Source: Flavobacterium sp. 245 (GTDB lineage Bacteria > Bacteroidota > Bacteroidia > Flavobacteriales > Flavobacteriaceae). From it: DNA of 64,000 bases. A program made the position numbers and the translations under genes. The notes under the pieces are model-generated. The model made no database searches. It was not told the DNA's origin and saw nothing but the letters and a program-made list of their open reading frames with translations. Shown here piece by piece: positions 8,208 through 16,689 of this stretch (positions within the stretch are counted from its first letter, which is position 1; every line of letters begins with the position of its first letter). The stretch is from positions 1 through 64,000 of the forward strand of contig NZ_SNXB01000009.1 in NCBI RefSeq assembly GCF_004362055.1, in the 5' to 3' direction.

Positions 8208-8849
8208 ATGCATTTTATTTCACAAGACTTAGAAGATTATATCGAACAACATTCTGAAAACGAACCAGAATTATTAGCAAAACTCAACAAAGAAACATAT
8301 CAAAAAATTCTTTTGCCAAGAATGCTCAGTGGTCATTTTCAAGGACGTGTTTTAAGCATGCTTTCTAAATTGATACGTCCGGTAAATATTTTGGAAATCG
8401 GAACGTACACAGGTTATGCTGCTTTGTGTTTATGCGAAGGAATGCAGGAAAATGGTCAATTACATACTATTGACATTAAAGAAGAATTAGTTGATTTTCA
8501 AAGAAAATATTTTGATGCTTCGCCTTGGGGAAAGCAGATTTTTCAACATTTAGGAGAAGCAGTTGATATTATTCCAACAATCGACGTGAAATTTGATCTT
8601 GTTTTTATTGATGCCGATAAAGAAAACTACCTAAATTATTGGGAAATGATTGTTCCAAAAATGAACAAAGGCGGCATTATTTTATCTGATAATGTTTTAT
8701 GGAGCGGTAAAATTCTGGAGCCAGTTCATCCAAATGATGTGAGCACAAAAGTGCTTTTAGAGTACAATCAACTTTTAAAAGATGATCCGCGTGTAGAAAC
8801 GGTTTTATTGCCTATTCGTGATGGATTGACCGTGAGTAGGGTTCTTTAG
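8208..8849 (+). CDS. Class I SAM-dependent O-methyltransferase
   Basis: The protein is 213 residues, typical of the metal-dependent catechol/caffeoyl-CoA O-methyltransferase family (Methyltransf_3). The SAM-binding motif ILEIGTYTGY spans 61-70. The metal site is shown by FIDADKENY (D135, D137) and SDNVLW (D161, N162). It should transfer methyl groups to a hydroxyl of a small aromatic or related substrate in the cytoplasm. The substrate cannot be inferred. It stands in its own transcription unit. Confidence 0.9.
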   Translation: MHFISQDLEDYIEQHSENEPELLAKLNKETYQKILLPRMLSGHFQGRVLSMLSKLIRPVNILEIGTYTGYAALCLCEGMQENGQLHTIDIKEELVDFQRKYFDASPWGKQIFQHLGEAVDIIPTIDVKFDLVFIDADKENYLNYWEMIVPKMNKGGIILSDNVLWSGKILEPVHPNDVSTKVLLEYNQLLKDDPRVETVLLPIRDGLTVSRVL

Positions 8850-8855
8850 AAAAAG

Positions 8856-8887
8856 TTGCTAAGGTTCTAAGAAACTAAGATTCTGAG
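8856..8887. repeat. Degenerate CTAAGRTTCTGAG-type repeat
   Basis: Short decaying copies of a CTAAG/TTCTAAG phrase follow the methyltransferase stop codon. The same phrases occur in inverted orientation at 9666-9702, so the PhyH-like gene between them is bracketed. Confidence 0.6.
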
Positions 8888-8928
8888 TTTTTTTTAGAAT
8901 CTGTAATTAAATAAACAATTATTTTCAA

Positions 8929-9648
8929 ATGAATTCTTTAAACGAAATAAATACTGAAGATTTTACAATTATAAATACTGTTTATACTAAAAATGAAATT
9001 GAGAAATTGATTTCGTTAATTGAGAATAATATTGAAAACAAAGCAGGTACTTCTACTTTTAGAAAATCTCAGGATTTGTTTGCTATCAGACAGTTCCATA
9101 AAGAAATCCCAGAAACTTTTCCTTATATCTTCAATCAAAATTTAAAAAATATTATAGAATCTACTTTTGGAGAAGGTTACTTTATTACGAAATCCATCTA
9201 TTTTGACAAACCAGAAAAATCAAATTGGTTTGTGGCTTATCATCAAGATTTAACGATTTCCGTTGACAAGAAAATTGAAATCGAAAACTTCGAAAACTGG
9301 ACTGTAAAACAAAATCAGTTTGCGGTTCAGCCACCAAGAAAAATTCTTGACAACAATTTTACTATTAGAATTCATCTTGACAACACCACTCAAGATAATG
9401 GCGACTTAAAAGTCATAAATAATTCACATTCAAAAGGAATTTTGAGAATCGAAAATCTTGATTTTGAAAATAATGAAACAATTTGTGAAGTTGAAAAGGG
9501 CGGTATTATGATTATGAAGCCTTTATTATTTAATGCTTCAAACAAAACTACAAACAACGAAAGAAGAAGAGTTATTCATATTGAATTTAGTAAAGAACAA
9601 CTTCCTCAAGGACTTCAATGGAGTGAAAAGACAGCACTTCAAAACTAG
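8929..9648 (+). CDS. PhyH-like dioxygenase-fold protein with altered metal site
   Basis: The protein is 239 residues. It resembles bacterial phytanoyl-CoA dioxygenase (PhyH) family proteins, Fe(II)/2-oxoglutarate oxygenases. The proximal facial triad residues H105 and D107 are seen in AYHQDLT, and the family C-terminal segment NERRRVIHIEF is conserved. The distal histidine expected in the PLLLHAS-type motif is replaced: the segment reads PLLFNAS, with Asn at 202. Unless another histidine (such as H217) takes over, iron binding and catalysis may be impaired. The gene sits alone, bracketed by inverted degenerate repeats. Confidence 0.75.
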   Translation: MNSLNEINTEDFTIINTVYTKNEIEKLISLIENNIENKAGTSTFRKSQDLFAIRQFHKEIPETFPYIFNQNLKNIIESTFGEGYFITKSIYFDKPEKSNWFVAYHQDLTISVDKKIEIENFENWTVKQNQFAVQPPRKILDNNFTIRIHLDNTTQDNGDLKVINNSHSKGILRIENLDFENNETICEVEKGGIMIMKPLLFNASNKTTNNERRRVIHIEFSKEQLPQGLQWSEKTALQN

Positions 9649-9665
9649 AGATTGCAAGAACAAAA

Positions 9666-9702
9666 ACCTCAGAACCTTAGCTTCTTAGCATCTTAGAACC
9701 TT
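9666..9702. repeat. Degenerate CTCAGAACCTTAG-type repeat
   Basis: This run of four decaying CTTAG phrases is the inverted relative of the repeat at 8856-8887. It lies between the convergent PhyH-like and PAP2 genes. Confidence 0.6.
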
Positions 9703-9710
9703 TTAAAAAA

Positions 9711-10274
9711 CTATTCTGGAAAATATTGTGGTTTTAGTTTTCGGTACACCAAATAAATCAAAGACCCAAAAAGTGCTCCGAAGAAATATCCAGCCAAAAT
9801 ATCACCTGGATAATGTAATCCTAAATAAATACGGCTGTAAGCAAAAACTAAAGGCCATAAAAACAAGAATCCTAAATATTTGAAACGGCTTTTTAAAACC
9901 AAAAATAAAAAAGTCGCAACAGCCATAGTATTTGCAGCATGTCCGGAGAAAAAACTGTATGATTTTCTAACCTGGACAACTCGAATAAATGAATTTAATT
10001 CTGGATTATTACACGGACGCAAGCGTTCAAAAGTATGCTTGAACAAATTACACGTCTGATCAGTGAAAGCAATTAAAACAGCTATAAAAAGCAATAAATA
10101 CAAGGTTTGTTTTCCTCCTATTTTTTTATAAATAAAATAGAACATTAATAGGAAAAGAGGCGTCCAATTCAACTGCTCGGTAATAATTAGCCAAAGTTTG
10201 TCGTATGTTTCAGAGCCTAAACCATTCAGATACACAAAGAGATTTGTATCTAATTCTTGTATTTTTTCAAGCAT
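9711..10274 (-). CDS. PAP2-family membrane phosphatase
   Basis: The protein is 187 residues with about five membrane helices. All three phosphatase motifs are intact: KHTFERLRP (K79 to P87), FSGH (S110-G111-H112) and SRIYLGLHYPGD (S147, R148, H154, D158). Family members remove phosphate from lipid phosphates such as phosphatidic acid or undecaprenyl diphosphate at the inner membrane. The exact substrate is unclear. The start lies 1 bp from the stop of the upstream tatA-like gene, so they form an operon. Confidence 0.9.
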   Translation of the reverse strand: MLEKIQELDTNLFVYLNGLGSETYDKLWLIITEQLNWTPLFLLMFYFIYKKIGGKQTLYLLLFIAVLIAFTDQTCNLFKHTFERLRPCNNPELNSFIRVVQVRKSYSFFSGHAANTMAVATFLFLVLKSRFKYLGFLFLWPLVFAYSRIYLGLHYPGDILAGYFFGALFGSLIYLVYRKLKPQYFPE

Positions 10275-10275
10275 A

Positions 10276-10623
10276 TTAAATTTGGCGTTTTATAGGTCCT
10301 GAAAGTGAATCAATATCTTCTTTTACTTTATCAATTTCTGTTGCAGTATCTCCCAAAAGATTTCCTGAATCTCCAATTAGATTTGTTTTTGCTTCATTAA
10401 TCTGAGCATTGATATTACCTGTTATACTATTAAGAGATTTAGTGTCAAGTCCATTTGCCTCAGCTCCTTTGTGAATCTCGCTTTTAATATCATTGGTAGC
10501 ATTTTTTAACTGTGCCATTGCTTTTCCCATTGTACGAGCAATTTCTGGCACTTTATCTGAACCAAAAAGCATTAATACTATAAACAGTATGAAAACTAAT
10601 TCTCCTCCTCCTATACCGAACAT
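10276..10623 (-). CDS. tatA: Sec-independent translocase protein, TatA/TatB type
   Basis: The protein is 115 residues. It has a short N-terminal membrane helix (about 5-20), the FG hinge in LMLFGSDKVPEIARTMGKAM, and an amphipathic helix with a charged tail. This is the TatA/TatE/TatB layout of the twin-arginine pathway that exports folded proteins. TatA and TatB cannot be told apart with certainty. Bacteroidota normally rely on a TatA and TatC pair. No tatC is in the window. Confidence 0.85.
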   Translation of the reverse strand: MFGIGGGELVFILFIVLMLFGSDKVPEIARTMGKAMAQLKNATNDIKSEIHKGAEANGLDTKSLNSITGNINAQINEAKTNLIGDSGNLLGDTATEIDKVKEDIDSLSGPIKRQI

Positions 10624-10689
10624 ATCTTTAATTTTTGTGTGGTCACAAAGATATTAAATTTTGCTGCTTAGAGTTTTAAAATTTACTTA

Positions 10690-10727
10690 AAAAAAAAAGA
10701 CTCTTTTCAGAGTCTTTTTTTTTTTTA
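10690..10727 (-). terminator. Rho-independent terminator of the M1 peptidase unit
   Basis: AAAGACTCT pairs with AGAGTCTTT across a short TTTC loop, with long A and T tracts. It lies just downstream of the M1 peptidase stop codon on the minus strand. Confidence 0.85.
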
Positions 10728-10730
10728 TTA

Positions 10731-12977
10731 TTAATCAAATTTTGATTTTTCTTCTGCTTTTGGCCAAGCGTTGTTGGTTACATCAATATCAGCAGTCATT
10801 AATTTTGGATCAACTTGAATGCTTTTGATTGCTTTTGAAGTTGCATAAACTTTTTTAGCGGTATCATTATTCTTTCTCCAGATTTGAGCTGGATATTGAT
10901 AATTAGCTTTTGTACCATCTTCGTAAGTGATTTCTACTAAGATCGGCATAATCATTCCACCTGGTTTATTAAATTCAACTTCATAAAAATACTTTGGCGA
11001 TTTTATAGCCGCTTTCTCTTCTGCCGTAAACGTTTGATCAACATACGTTGCCAATGGTTTAATATCTTCGATTTTAAGTGCTTTTTTGCTAGAAGCACTA
11101 ACTTCTGCATTATCACCTGAAACTAAGTAAACAAAAGGTCCTTTATCTAAACCAAAACGTCCTTTTCTAACTTTTACATCTTTCAAATCAGCAGTTGGAG
11201 TGTCAGAAACGTAATATTGTTTTACCTCTTTAATTCCGATATCTACAAAATCAGTTGAGTAAAACCATCCTCTGAAAAACCAATCTAAATCAACTGCAGA
11301 TGCATCTTCCATTGTTCTGAAGAAATCCTCAGGAGTTGGGTGTTTAAATTTCCATCTGTTTGCATAAGTTCTAAAAGCGTAATCGAATAATTCTCTTCCC
11401 ATAACTACTTCTCTCAAAATATTAAGACCTGTAGCCGGTTTTCCGTAAGCGTTATTTCCAAATTGCGCGATCGTTTCAGAGTTAGACATAATTGGTTCTA
11501 AAAACTTTTGGTCACCGCTCATGTAAGGAACAATATTTTTAGCTGGTCCGCGTCTTGAAGGGAAAGTTGGATCTAATTCCTGTTCTGCTAAATATTCTAA
11601 AAACGAGTTTAAACCTTCGTCCATCCAAGTCCATTGACGCTCGTCTGAATTTACAATCATTGGGAAGAAAGTGTGTCCTACTTCGTGAATAACAACACCA
11701 ATCATTCCGTTTTTAACTTCTTTGCTTGTTACTCCATTTTCGTCTGGACGACCAAAGTTCCAGCAAATCATAGGATATTCCATACCTTGATCTTCTGCCG
11801 AAACAGAAACTGCTTTTGGATAAGGATAGTCAAAAGTATGAGATGAATAGCTTTTTAAAGTATGCGCAACTGTCATCGTTGAAGTTTCTCCCCAAAGCGG
11901 GTTTGCTTCTTTAGGATAAACAGATTCTGCCATGACAATTTTGCCTCCTAATTTTACAGCCATTGCATCGTAGATGAATTTTCTTGAAGATGCAATTCCG
12001 AAATCACGTACGTTTTTAGCACTGAATTTCCATGTTTTTTTCTTTTCAGAAAAACCTTTTTCAGCCGCTTCAGCCTCAGCCTGAGTTACAATTACAACAG
12101 GTTTGTCAAAAGATTTTTGAGCCTGCTCATAACGTTTTACCTGTTCAGCAGTAAAAACTTCACTTCTGTTTGTCAATTCTCCTGTAGCATCGATTACGTG
12201 ATCAGCAGGAACTGTGATGTTTACATCGAAGTTTCCGAAAGGAAGAGCAAACTCTCCGCTTCCCCAGAACTGCATGTTCTGCCAACCTTCAACATCATTA
12301 TAAACTGCCATTCTAGGATAGAATTGAGCAATTACATATAATTTATTACCATCTTTTTCGAAAAATTCATAACCTGAACGTCCGCCTTCTTTTCTATAGT
12401 TATTGACGTTGTACCACCATTTTATAGCTAAAGAAATCTTTTCACCTGGTTTTAAAGGAGTAGCCAAGTTAATGCGCATCATTGTTTCATTGATGGTATA
12501 TGACATTGGGTTCCCTTTAGCATCTTTTACTTGCTCGATATTAAAACCGCGCTCTAGATCTTTTTTCAAGTATTTACTTGAAAAACCATCTAACGGCAAA
12601 ACCTGATTGATTTTTTCGCTTTCCGCTAAAGTGCTTTGTGTATTTGCTTTTGCTTGATTTTGATCTAACTGAATCCACAAATATTCTAAACTATCTGGAG
12701 AATTATTAGAATAAGTAATAACCTCAGAACCTGTTATTTTTGAATTTTTATCGTCTAGTTCGATATCAATCTTATAATCAGCCTGTTGTTGGTAATACGC
12801 TGGTCCTGGAGCTCCAGATGCCGTACGGAACATATTTGGAGTTGCCAGCAAATCATACATTTGACTGAATTTGTTTGTGTCGTACTTTCCTTGTTGCCTT
12901 GGAACCGGTGGAGTATTTGCTTTTTCCTGAGCAACTAGCATTGCAGGAAAAAGTAATAATAATGAAAGTTTTTTCAT
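10731..12977 (-). CDS. M1-family zinc aminopeptidase, secreted
   Basis: The protein is 748 residues with a Sec signal peptide (MKKLSLLLLFPAMLVAQ). The gluzincin motif HEVGH lies at 431-435, with the third zinc ligand E454 in WMDEGLN 18 residues later. The aminopeptidase-N beta-sandwich precedes it (about 60-250). It should trim N-terminal residues from peptides in the periplasm or at the cell surface. The GAMEN exopeptidase motif is not seen in the usual form; AEDQGMEYP stands in its place, as in many Bacteroidota M1 proteins. It lies 66 bp downstream of the DUF6702/CarboxypepD_reg operon. Confidence 0.92.
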   Translation of the reverse strand: MKKLSLLLLFPAMLVAQEKANTPPVPRQQGKYDTNKFSQMYDLLATPNMFRTASGAPGPAYYQQQADYKIDIELDDKNSKITGSEVITYSNNSPDSLEYLWIQLDQNQAKANTQSTLAESEKINQVLPLDGFSSKYLKKDLERGFNIEQVKDAKGNPMSYTINETMMRINLATPLKPGEKISLAIKWWYNVNNYRKEGGRSGYEFFEKDGNKLYVIAQFYPRMAVYNDVEGWQNMQFWGSGEFALPFGNFDVNITVPADHVIDATGELTNRSEVFTAEQVKRYEQAQKSFDKPVVIVTQAEAEAAEKGFSEKKKTWKFSAKNVRDFGIASSRKFIYDAMAVKLGGKIVMAESVYPKEANPLWGETSTMTVAHTLKSYSSHTFDYPYPKAVSVSAEDQGMEYPMICWNFGRPDENGVTSKEVKNGMIGVVIHEVGHTFFPMIVNSDERQWTWMDEGLNSFLEYLAEQELDPTFPSRRGPAKNIVPYMSGDQKFLEPIMSNSETIAQFGNNAYGKPATGLNILREVVMGRELFDYAFRTYANRWKFKHPTPEDFFRTMEDASAVDLDWFFRGWFYSTDFVDIGIKEVKQYYVSDTPTADLKDVKVRKGRFGLDKGPFVYLVSGDNAEVSASSKKALKIEDIKPLATYVDQTFTAEEKAAIKSPKYFYEVEFNKPGGMIMPILVEITYEDGTKANYQYPAQIWRKNNDTAKKVYATSKAIKSIQVDPKLMTADIDVTNNAWPKAEEKSKFD

Positions 12978-13043
12978 AAAAGCTTAATGGTAATTTTATC
13001 AGGGTGTGAAAATAACAATTAAAATGATAATTTCACCTACCCT

Positions 13044-13550
13044 CTAATACTTTAACACTTCTTTCCTTGAAGATTCTGTAAAAAGCACACTCTTTTTAGT
13101 GCCAAACGCTGAAATATGTGTAATGTTTTGCTGTTCAGCATTCCAATCAACCAAAATAGAGTTTAAAATTTCGAGTGTTTTAAACTTTTCAATATCTTTT
13201 ATTCGAGAATAACAGACCAAAACATCATCAGACTCCACTTCTTTAGATAAAAAAGTTATTGCTTTTGTCTGGCCGTTTATTTTAATGGTAAAATTTTCAG
13301 CCAAATATTTTTTCAATAATTCTATATCTTCGGGAGTTTCCTTATCAGTGCCAACAAATGTTTTTTTGTGGTATTTTTTTTCTAATCCTTTATTCAAATC
13401 GTCCACAAATATGCGGGAAGTAATTTGAATCATTTTTTTTTCAGAGGCATAATTCACCTGAAAAACACCCATATAAAACTTATGAAATGTAAATGCAGAA
13501 AGCGATAAAAACAATATCCCAATTAAAGGATAAATTAATCTATTTTTCAT
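13044..13550 (-). CDS. DUF6702-like membrane-anchored protein
   Basis: The protein is 168 residues with an N-terminal signal or anchor (about 5-24). The family-like pattern is an initial FHKFYMGVFQVNY segment followed by KKMIQITSRIFVDDLNKGLE, as in Bacteroidota proteins often called DUF6702. Its function is unknown. In flavobacteria such genes often sit near M1 metallopeptidases, as here. The start ATG overlaps the end of the preceding CarboxypepD_reg-like gene by 4 bp, indicating translational coupling. Confidence 0.7.
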   Translation of the reverse strand: MKNRLIYPLIGILFLSLSAFTFHKFYMGVFQVNYASEKKMIQITSRIFVDDLNKGLEKKYHKKTFVGTDKETPEDIELLKKYLAENFTIKINGQTKAITFLSKEVESDDVLVCYSRIKDIEKFKTLEILNSILVDWNAEQQNITHISAFGTKKSVLFTESSRKEVLKY

Positions 13551-14302
13551 TTTTGAACAACGTTCGATTTTTTAAATTCTTTATTCTTATTGATTAAAAA
13601 GTCAATCAATTCAAATTTTTGATCAGGATCAACGTGTCTTTTAGATTCTGGATCATTAGAACAATACATTAAAAACAAATCTATTTCATCTTCTTTTAAT
13701 CCTAAAGTTTTAGTAAAAAAGTCAGGTTTGAAATTATCTTTTGTATAAGCGACAAAAGCAATATCTGATATTTCCTCTTCTTTTACATCGTCTTTTTTCC
13801 TCAAAAGTTTTTTAACATCTTTAAAGATTCTAACGAAATCAGTTCCATATTTAATAGTCTGATCAGAATACATAGCAGTATTTTTTGCAGTTGACTGTTT
13901 ATCATCTTCAAACTGCATATCTACAATTGCCTGAGAACCTACTCCCAGAGTTTTTACTTTTAATTCTTTATGAACAACAACTTCTTTTAATTGATTATTC
14001 ACCAATTCTAATGGTACAGTAAAAAGAATTTCTGCGCAATCTTTTTCAGTCAGCACAATTTTTTTAGACTGAAATGCCATTCCGGTAAAAACTAAAGTAT
14101 CTTTTGGTTTTGCCAAAATATCAAACAATCCTCCAGCACCTATAAAAGTTCTGGTGTTTGCATTAATATTCATTACATGACCACTTTCTATTGATAAAGA
14201 TGTATTTACCACTTGTCCGTGAAGCGGTATTCTAACTGAATTTTGCCCTAATGCGATTTGACAAAACAAGCAAACAACAAATACTGATAAACTATTTTTC
14301 AT
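13547..14302 (-). CDS. CarboxypepD_reg-like secreted protein, copy 4 (divergent)
   Basis: The protein is 251 residues with a signal peptide (MKNSLSVFVVCLFCQIALGQ). The N-terminal domain (about 22-100) keeps the family pattern: RIPLHGQVVNT, then VMNINANTRTFIGAGGLFDILAKPKDTLVFTG. The central motif of the other copies (LGIVPHGQKTYTPAER) is lost, leaving LGVGSQAIVDMQ, and the C-terminal part is more acidic and longer. It is the fourth gene of the run and overlaps both neighbours (11 and 4 bp). The role of the family is unknown. Confidence 0.75.
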   Translation of the reverse strand: MKNSLSVFVVCLFCQIALGQNSVRIPLHGQVVNTSLSIESGHVMNINANTRTFIGAGGLFDILAKPKDTLVFTGMAFQSKKIVLTEKDCAEILFTVPLELVNNQLKEVVVHKELKVKTLGVGSQAIVDMQFEDDKQSTAKNTAMYSDQTIKYGTDFVRIFKDVKKLLRKKDDVKEEEISDIAFVAYTKDNFKPDFFTKTLGLKEDEIDLFLMYCSNDPESKRHVDPDQKFELIDFLINKNKEFKKSNVVQK

Positions 14303-15026
14303 TTTCGAGGATAATTAAATATTTTCTGGCTAAATCTGTGATTAAAAACATACTCATTGTTTTGTTCTTTGTATTCAAAGATACGGCAAATTGGGCATCA
14401 TCCACACAAAATAATTGAAATCCTTTGATATCATCCACAGGAATTTTTAATCGCTCAGTATAATAATTCTCTTCAAAAAGATACTCCATTTTCCTGAAAA
14501 GCATCTCCTTTTTCTCTACAATTACTTCTTTTTTCAGCATAGCAGTACGTCCAGAAATTTTATTCAGTATTTTATCTATTGAGGTCGAAGTGGCCGTATA
14601 AACTTTCCTTTCGGCCGGCGTATATGTTTTTTGTCCATGTGGCACAATGCCAAGATTTTCGGTAGTGATTTGTGGATTTTCATTCACCACAACTTCCTTC
14701 AATTCAATCTCTTTGGCTGTCATTTTGATCTGAATTTTATCCAAATTCAAATCTTCAACAGTAATTCTATGCTTAAGCGGATCTAGATTTACAGATGAAA
14801 AAACAAGAACATCGCCTTCTTTTACTGCAATCGAAAACATTCCGTTTACGTCAGAAATTGTCGAAACCTGGGTCGTATTATTGATAATATTTACTCCGTC
14901 GACAGAAGTTGACTGTTCAAAAATTTGTCCAAGAATTTCTTTTCGTACAAAATTTTGCCCAAAACTAAACTGCATCAGAAACAAAAAGAGGATTATATAT
15001 AAAGTATTATTTGATTTCACTTGCAA
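14292..15026 (-). CDS. CarboxypepD_reg-like secreted protein, copy 3
   Basis: The open frame is 244 residues from a TTG at 15026; a GTG two codons later (15020) gives a more usual signal peptide start, MKSNNTLYII. The domain order is signal peptide, CarboxypepD_reg-like beta-sandwich (about 28-110) with GVNIINNTTQVSTISDVNGMFSIAV, the family motif LGIVPHGQKTYTPAERKVY, and an ISGRTAMLKKEVIVEKKE helix. It is about as long as copies 1 and 2 and shares a nearly identical 5' part with copy 2. The stop codon lies inside copy 4. Confidence 0.8.
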   Translation of the reverse strand: MQVKSNNTLYIILFLFLMQFSFGQNFVRKEILGQIFEQSTSVDGVNIINNTTQVSTISDVNGMFSIAVKEGDVLVFSSVNLDPLKHRITVEDLNLDKIQIKMTAKEIELKEVVVNENPQITTENLGIVPHGQKTYTPAERKVYTATSTSIDKILNKISGRTAMLKKEVIVEKKEMLFRKMEYLFEENYYTERLKIPVDDIKGFQLFCVDDAQFAVSLNTKNKTMSMFLITDLARKYLIILENEK

Positions 15027-15042
15027 TTATTTCTTTGTATTT
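14908..15042. repeat. Gene-junction direct repeat, copy A
   Basis: This 135-bp block spans the 5' end of copy 3 and the 3' end of copy 2. It matches 15659-15793 with four substitutions and no gaps by direct comparison. It covers the signal peptide coding region and the overlap of the two genes. Confidence 0.9.
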
Positions 15043-15777
15043 TAAAGCTAACTCCGCCATCAAAGGAGTTATTTTTGATTTATTTTTCTCTAGCAAAAGA
15101 ACACCTATATCCTGACTTTCGACAAAATAAAACTTAAACCCAAGAACATACTCAGAAGGTATTTTCAAATAATCAATAAAATAGGCGTCTTCAAATAGAT
15201 TACCCAATTGCTCTATATTCATCTCTTTCCTTTCAACTGCAACCAGTTCTTTTAATCGCTTCGTTCTTCCACTAATTTTATTAATAACAGGATCCAATGG
15301 CATTGACCCTCCCAGCAAGCCCAATAACGAAATAGGCTTAAAATCTCCAGCTGTAGCTAGTTTCCTTTCTGCCGGCGTATATGTTTTTTGTCCATGTGGC
15401 ACAATTCCTAGGTTTTCGGCTGTAATTTGTGTATTAATAATTACTTCTTTCAACTCAATTTTATTAGCTTTCATTTTAATAATAAGCTTTTCCAGATTTA
15501 AATCTTCAGCCGTAATCATATATTTTAACGAATCCATGCTAAAAGCAGAAAAAACCAAAACATCACCTTCTTTTACAGCAATAGAAAACGCTCCGTTACC
15601 ACCTGAAACTTTCGCAACATGCGAAGTAGTATTAATAATATTTACACCATCAACAGTAGTTGACTGTTCAAAAATTTGTCCAAGAATTTCTTTTCGAACC
15701 AAATTTTGGCCAAAACTAAACTGCATCAGAAACAAAAAGAAGATTATATATAAAGTATTATTTGATTTCACTTGCAA
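15007..15777 (-). CDS. CarboxypepD_reg-like secreted protein, copy 2
   Basis: The open frame is 256 residues from a TTG at 15777, or 254 from GTG at 15771. It has the same architecture as copy 3, with LGIVPHGQKTYTPAERKLATA and an inserted GLLGGSMPLDPVINKISGRT segment that links it to copy 1. The last codons overlap the start of copy 3. The C-terminal YKEIIASEIK is the same as that of copy 1. This mosaic pattern suggests recombination between copies. Confidence 0.8.
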   Translation of the reverse strand: MQVKSNNTLYIIFFLFLMQFSFGQNLVRKEILGQIFEQSTTVDGVNIINTTSHVAKVSGGNGAFSIAVKEGDVLVFSAFSMDSLKYMITAEDLNLEKLIIKMKANKIELKEVIINTQITAENLGIVPHGQKTYTPAERKLATAGDFKPISLLGLLGGSMPLDPVINKISGRTKRLKELVAVERKEMNIEQLGNLFEDAYFIDYLKIPSEYVLGFKFYFVESQDIGVLLLEKNKSKITPLMAELALKYKEIIASEIK

Positions 15778-15793
15778 TTATTTCTTTGTATTT
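15659..15793. repeat. Gene-junction direct repeat, copy B
   Basis: This is the partner of 14908-15042, spanning the 5' end of copy 2 and the 3' end of copy 1. The spacing of about 751 bp equals one gene unit, so unequal crossing over would add or remove exactly one in-frame gene. Confidence 0.9.
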
Positions 15794-16525
15794 AGTTGCC
15801 AGTTCCGCCAGCAGAAACTCCGTCGAAGTTTTATTTTTTGAGTTCAAAATTACAGTAAACTTATCATTTTCGACTGCATAATACTCAAAGCCTTTTACAT
15901 ATTCTAAAGGAATTTTGAGTCGATCAACAAAATGTTCCAAAGTAAACATACGTTCTAAAAGCTTCATAAAAGCTTCTTTTTTCTCTACCTCGGCTTCCTT
16001 TTTAAGCATCGCCGTTCTACCTGAGAAAAAATTCAGCAACGGATCTGCCGAAATCGACCCTCCAGCCATTGTTCCGCCCGTAGCCTGAGCATCTAAAGCC
16101 GTTGCGGTACGCAGTCGTCTTTCTGCTTGCGTATATGTTTTTTGTCCGCTTGGAACAATTCCTAAAGATGCAGCATTTATTCCGTTATAATTTCGAACCA
16201 CAACTTCCTGTAGTTGATGCATAACCATGCTCAATCTAACAGTAAAATTTATATCTGAAAAATTAGCCGCCGTTAATAAAACTTTGTTTTCTTTAAATTG
16301 TATTGATGAAAAAACAAGCGTATCGCCAACATTAGCTAAAATCGAAAAAGCTCCTGAGGCATTTGTCACCGTCATCGCTTCAGTTTGAGCATTAATTACG
16401 TAAACACCTTCTAGATCTGAAACATTAGAAGCTACTTTACCATTAATTAAAGTTCGTTCCTGAACTTGCGAGCAAACGTTTTGCCCCCAAACCACAAACA
16501 AAAAACAAGCAATTTTATTAATCAA
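15758..16525 (-). CDS. CarboxypepD_reg-like secreted protein, copy 1
   Basis: The open frame is 255 residues from TTG at 16525; no ATG lies nearby, so the exact start is uncertain. The N-terminus is hydrophobic (IACFLFVVWGQ) and signal-like. The beta-sandwich domain contains GVYVINAQTEAMTVTNASGAFSILA, followed by LGIVPSGQKTYTQAERRL, a Gly-rich AQATGGTMAGGSISADPLL segment, and GRTAMLKKEAEVEKKE. It is the promoter-proximal member of the coupled operon. The domain is like that at the N-terminus of SusC receptors, but no receptor is attached. Confidence 0.78.
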   Translation of the reverse strand: MINKIACFLFVVWGQNVCSQVQERTLINGKVASNVSDLEGVYVINAQTEAMTVTNASGAFSILANVGDTLVFSSIQFKENKVLLTAANFSDINFTVRLSMVMHQLQEVVVRNYNGINAASLGIVPSGQKTYTQAERRLRTATALDAQATGGTMAGGSISADPLLNFFSGRTAMLKKEAEVEKKEAFMKLLERMFTLEHFVDRLKIPLEYVKGFEYYAVENDKFTVILNSKNKTSTEFLLAELATKYKEIIASEIK

Positions 16526-16689
16526 AATGATAAAAATTTAAAATTATTCTTAAAGCAGTAAAAATATCTTAATGTGTTCCAAATTTAATACTAAGGACTT
16601 GGTAAAAATATGTTAATTAAACCGCGGCAATCGTCATCAAACTGAGAGTTTTTAATATCTTTAGCATAAAGAATCTGATTTTAAAAATT

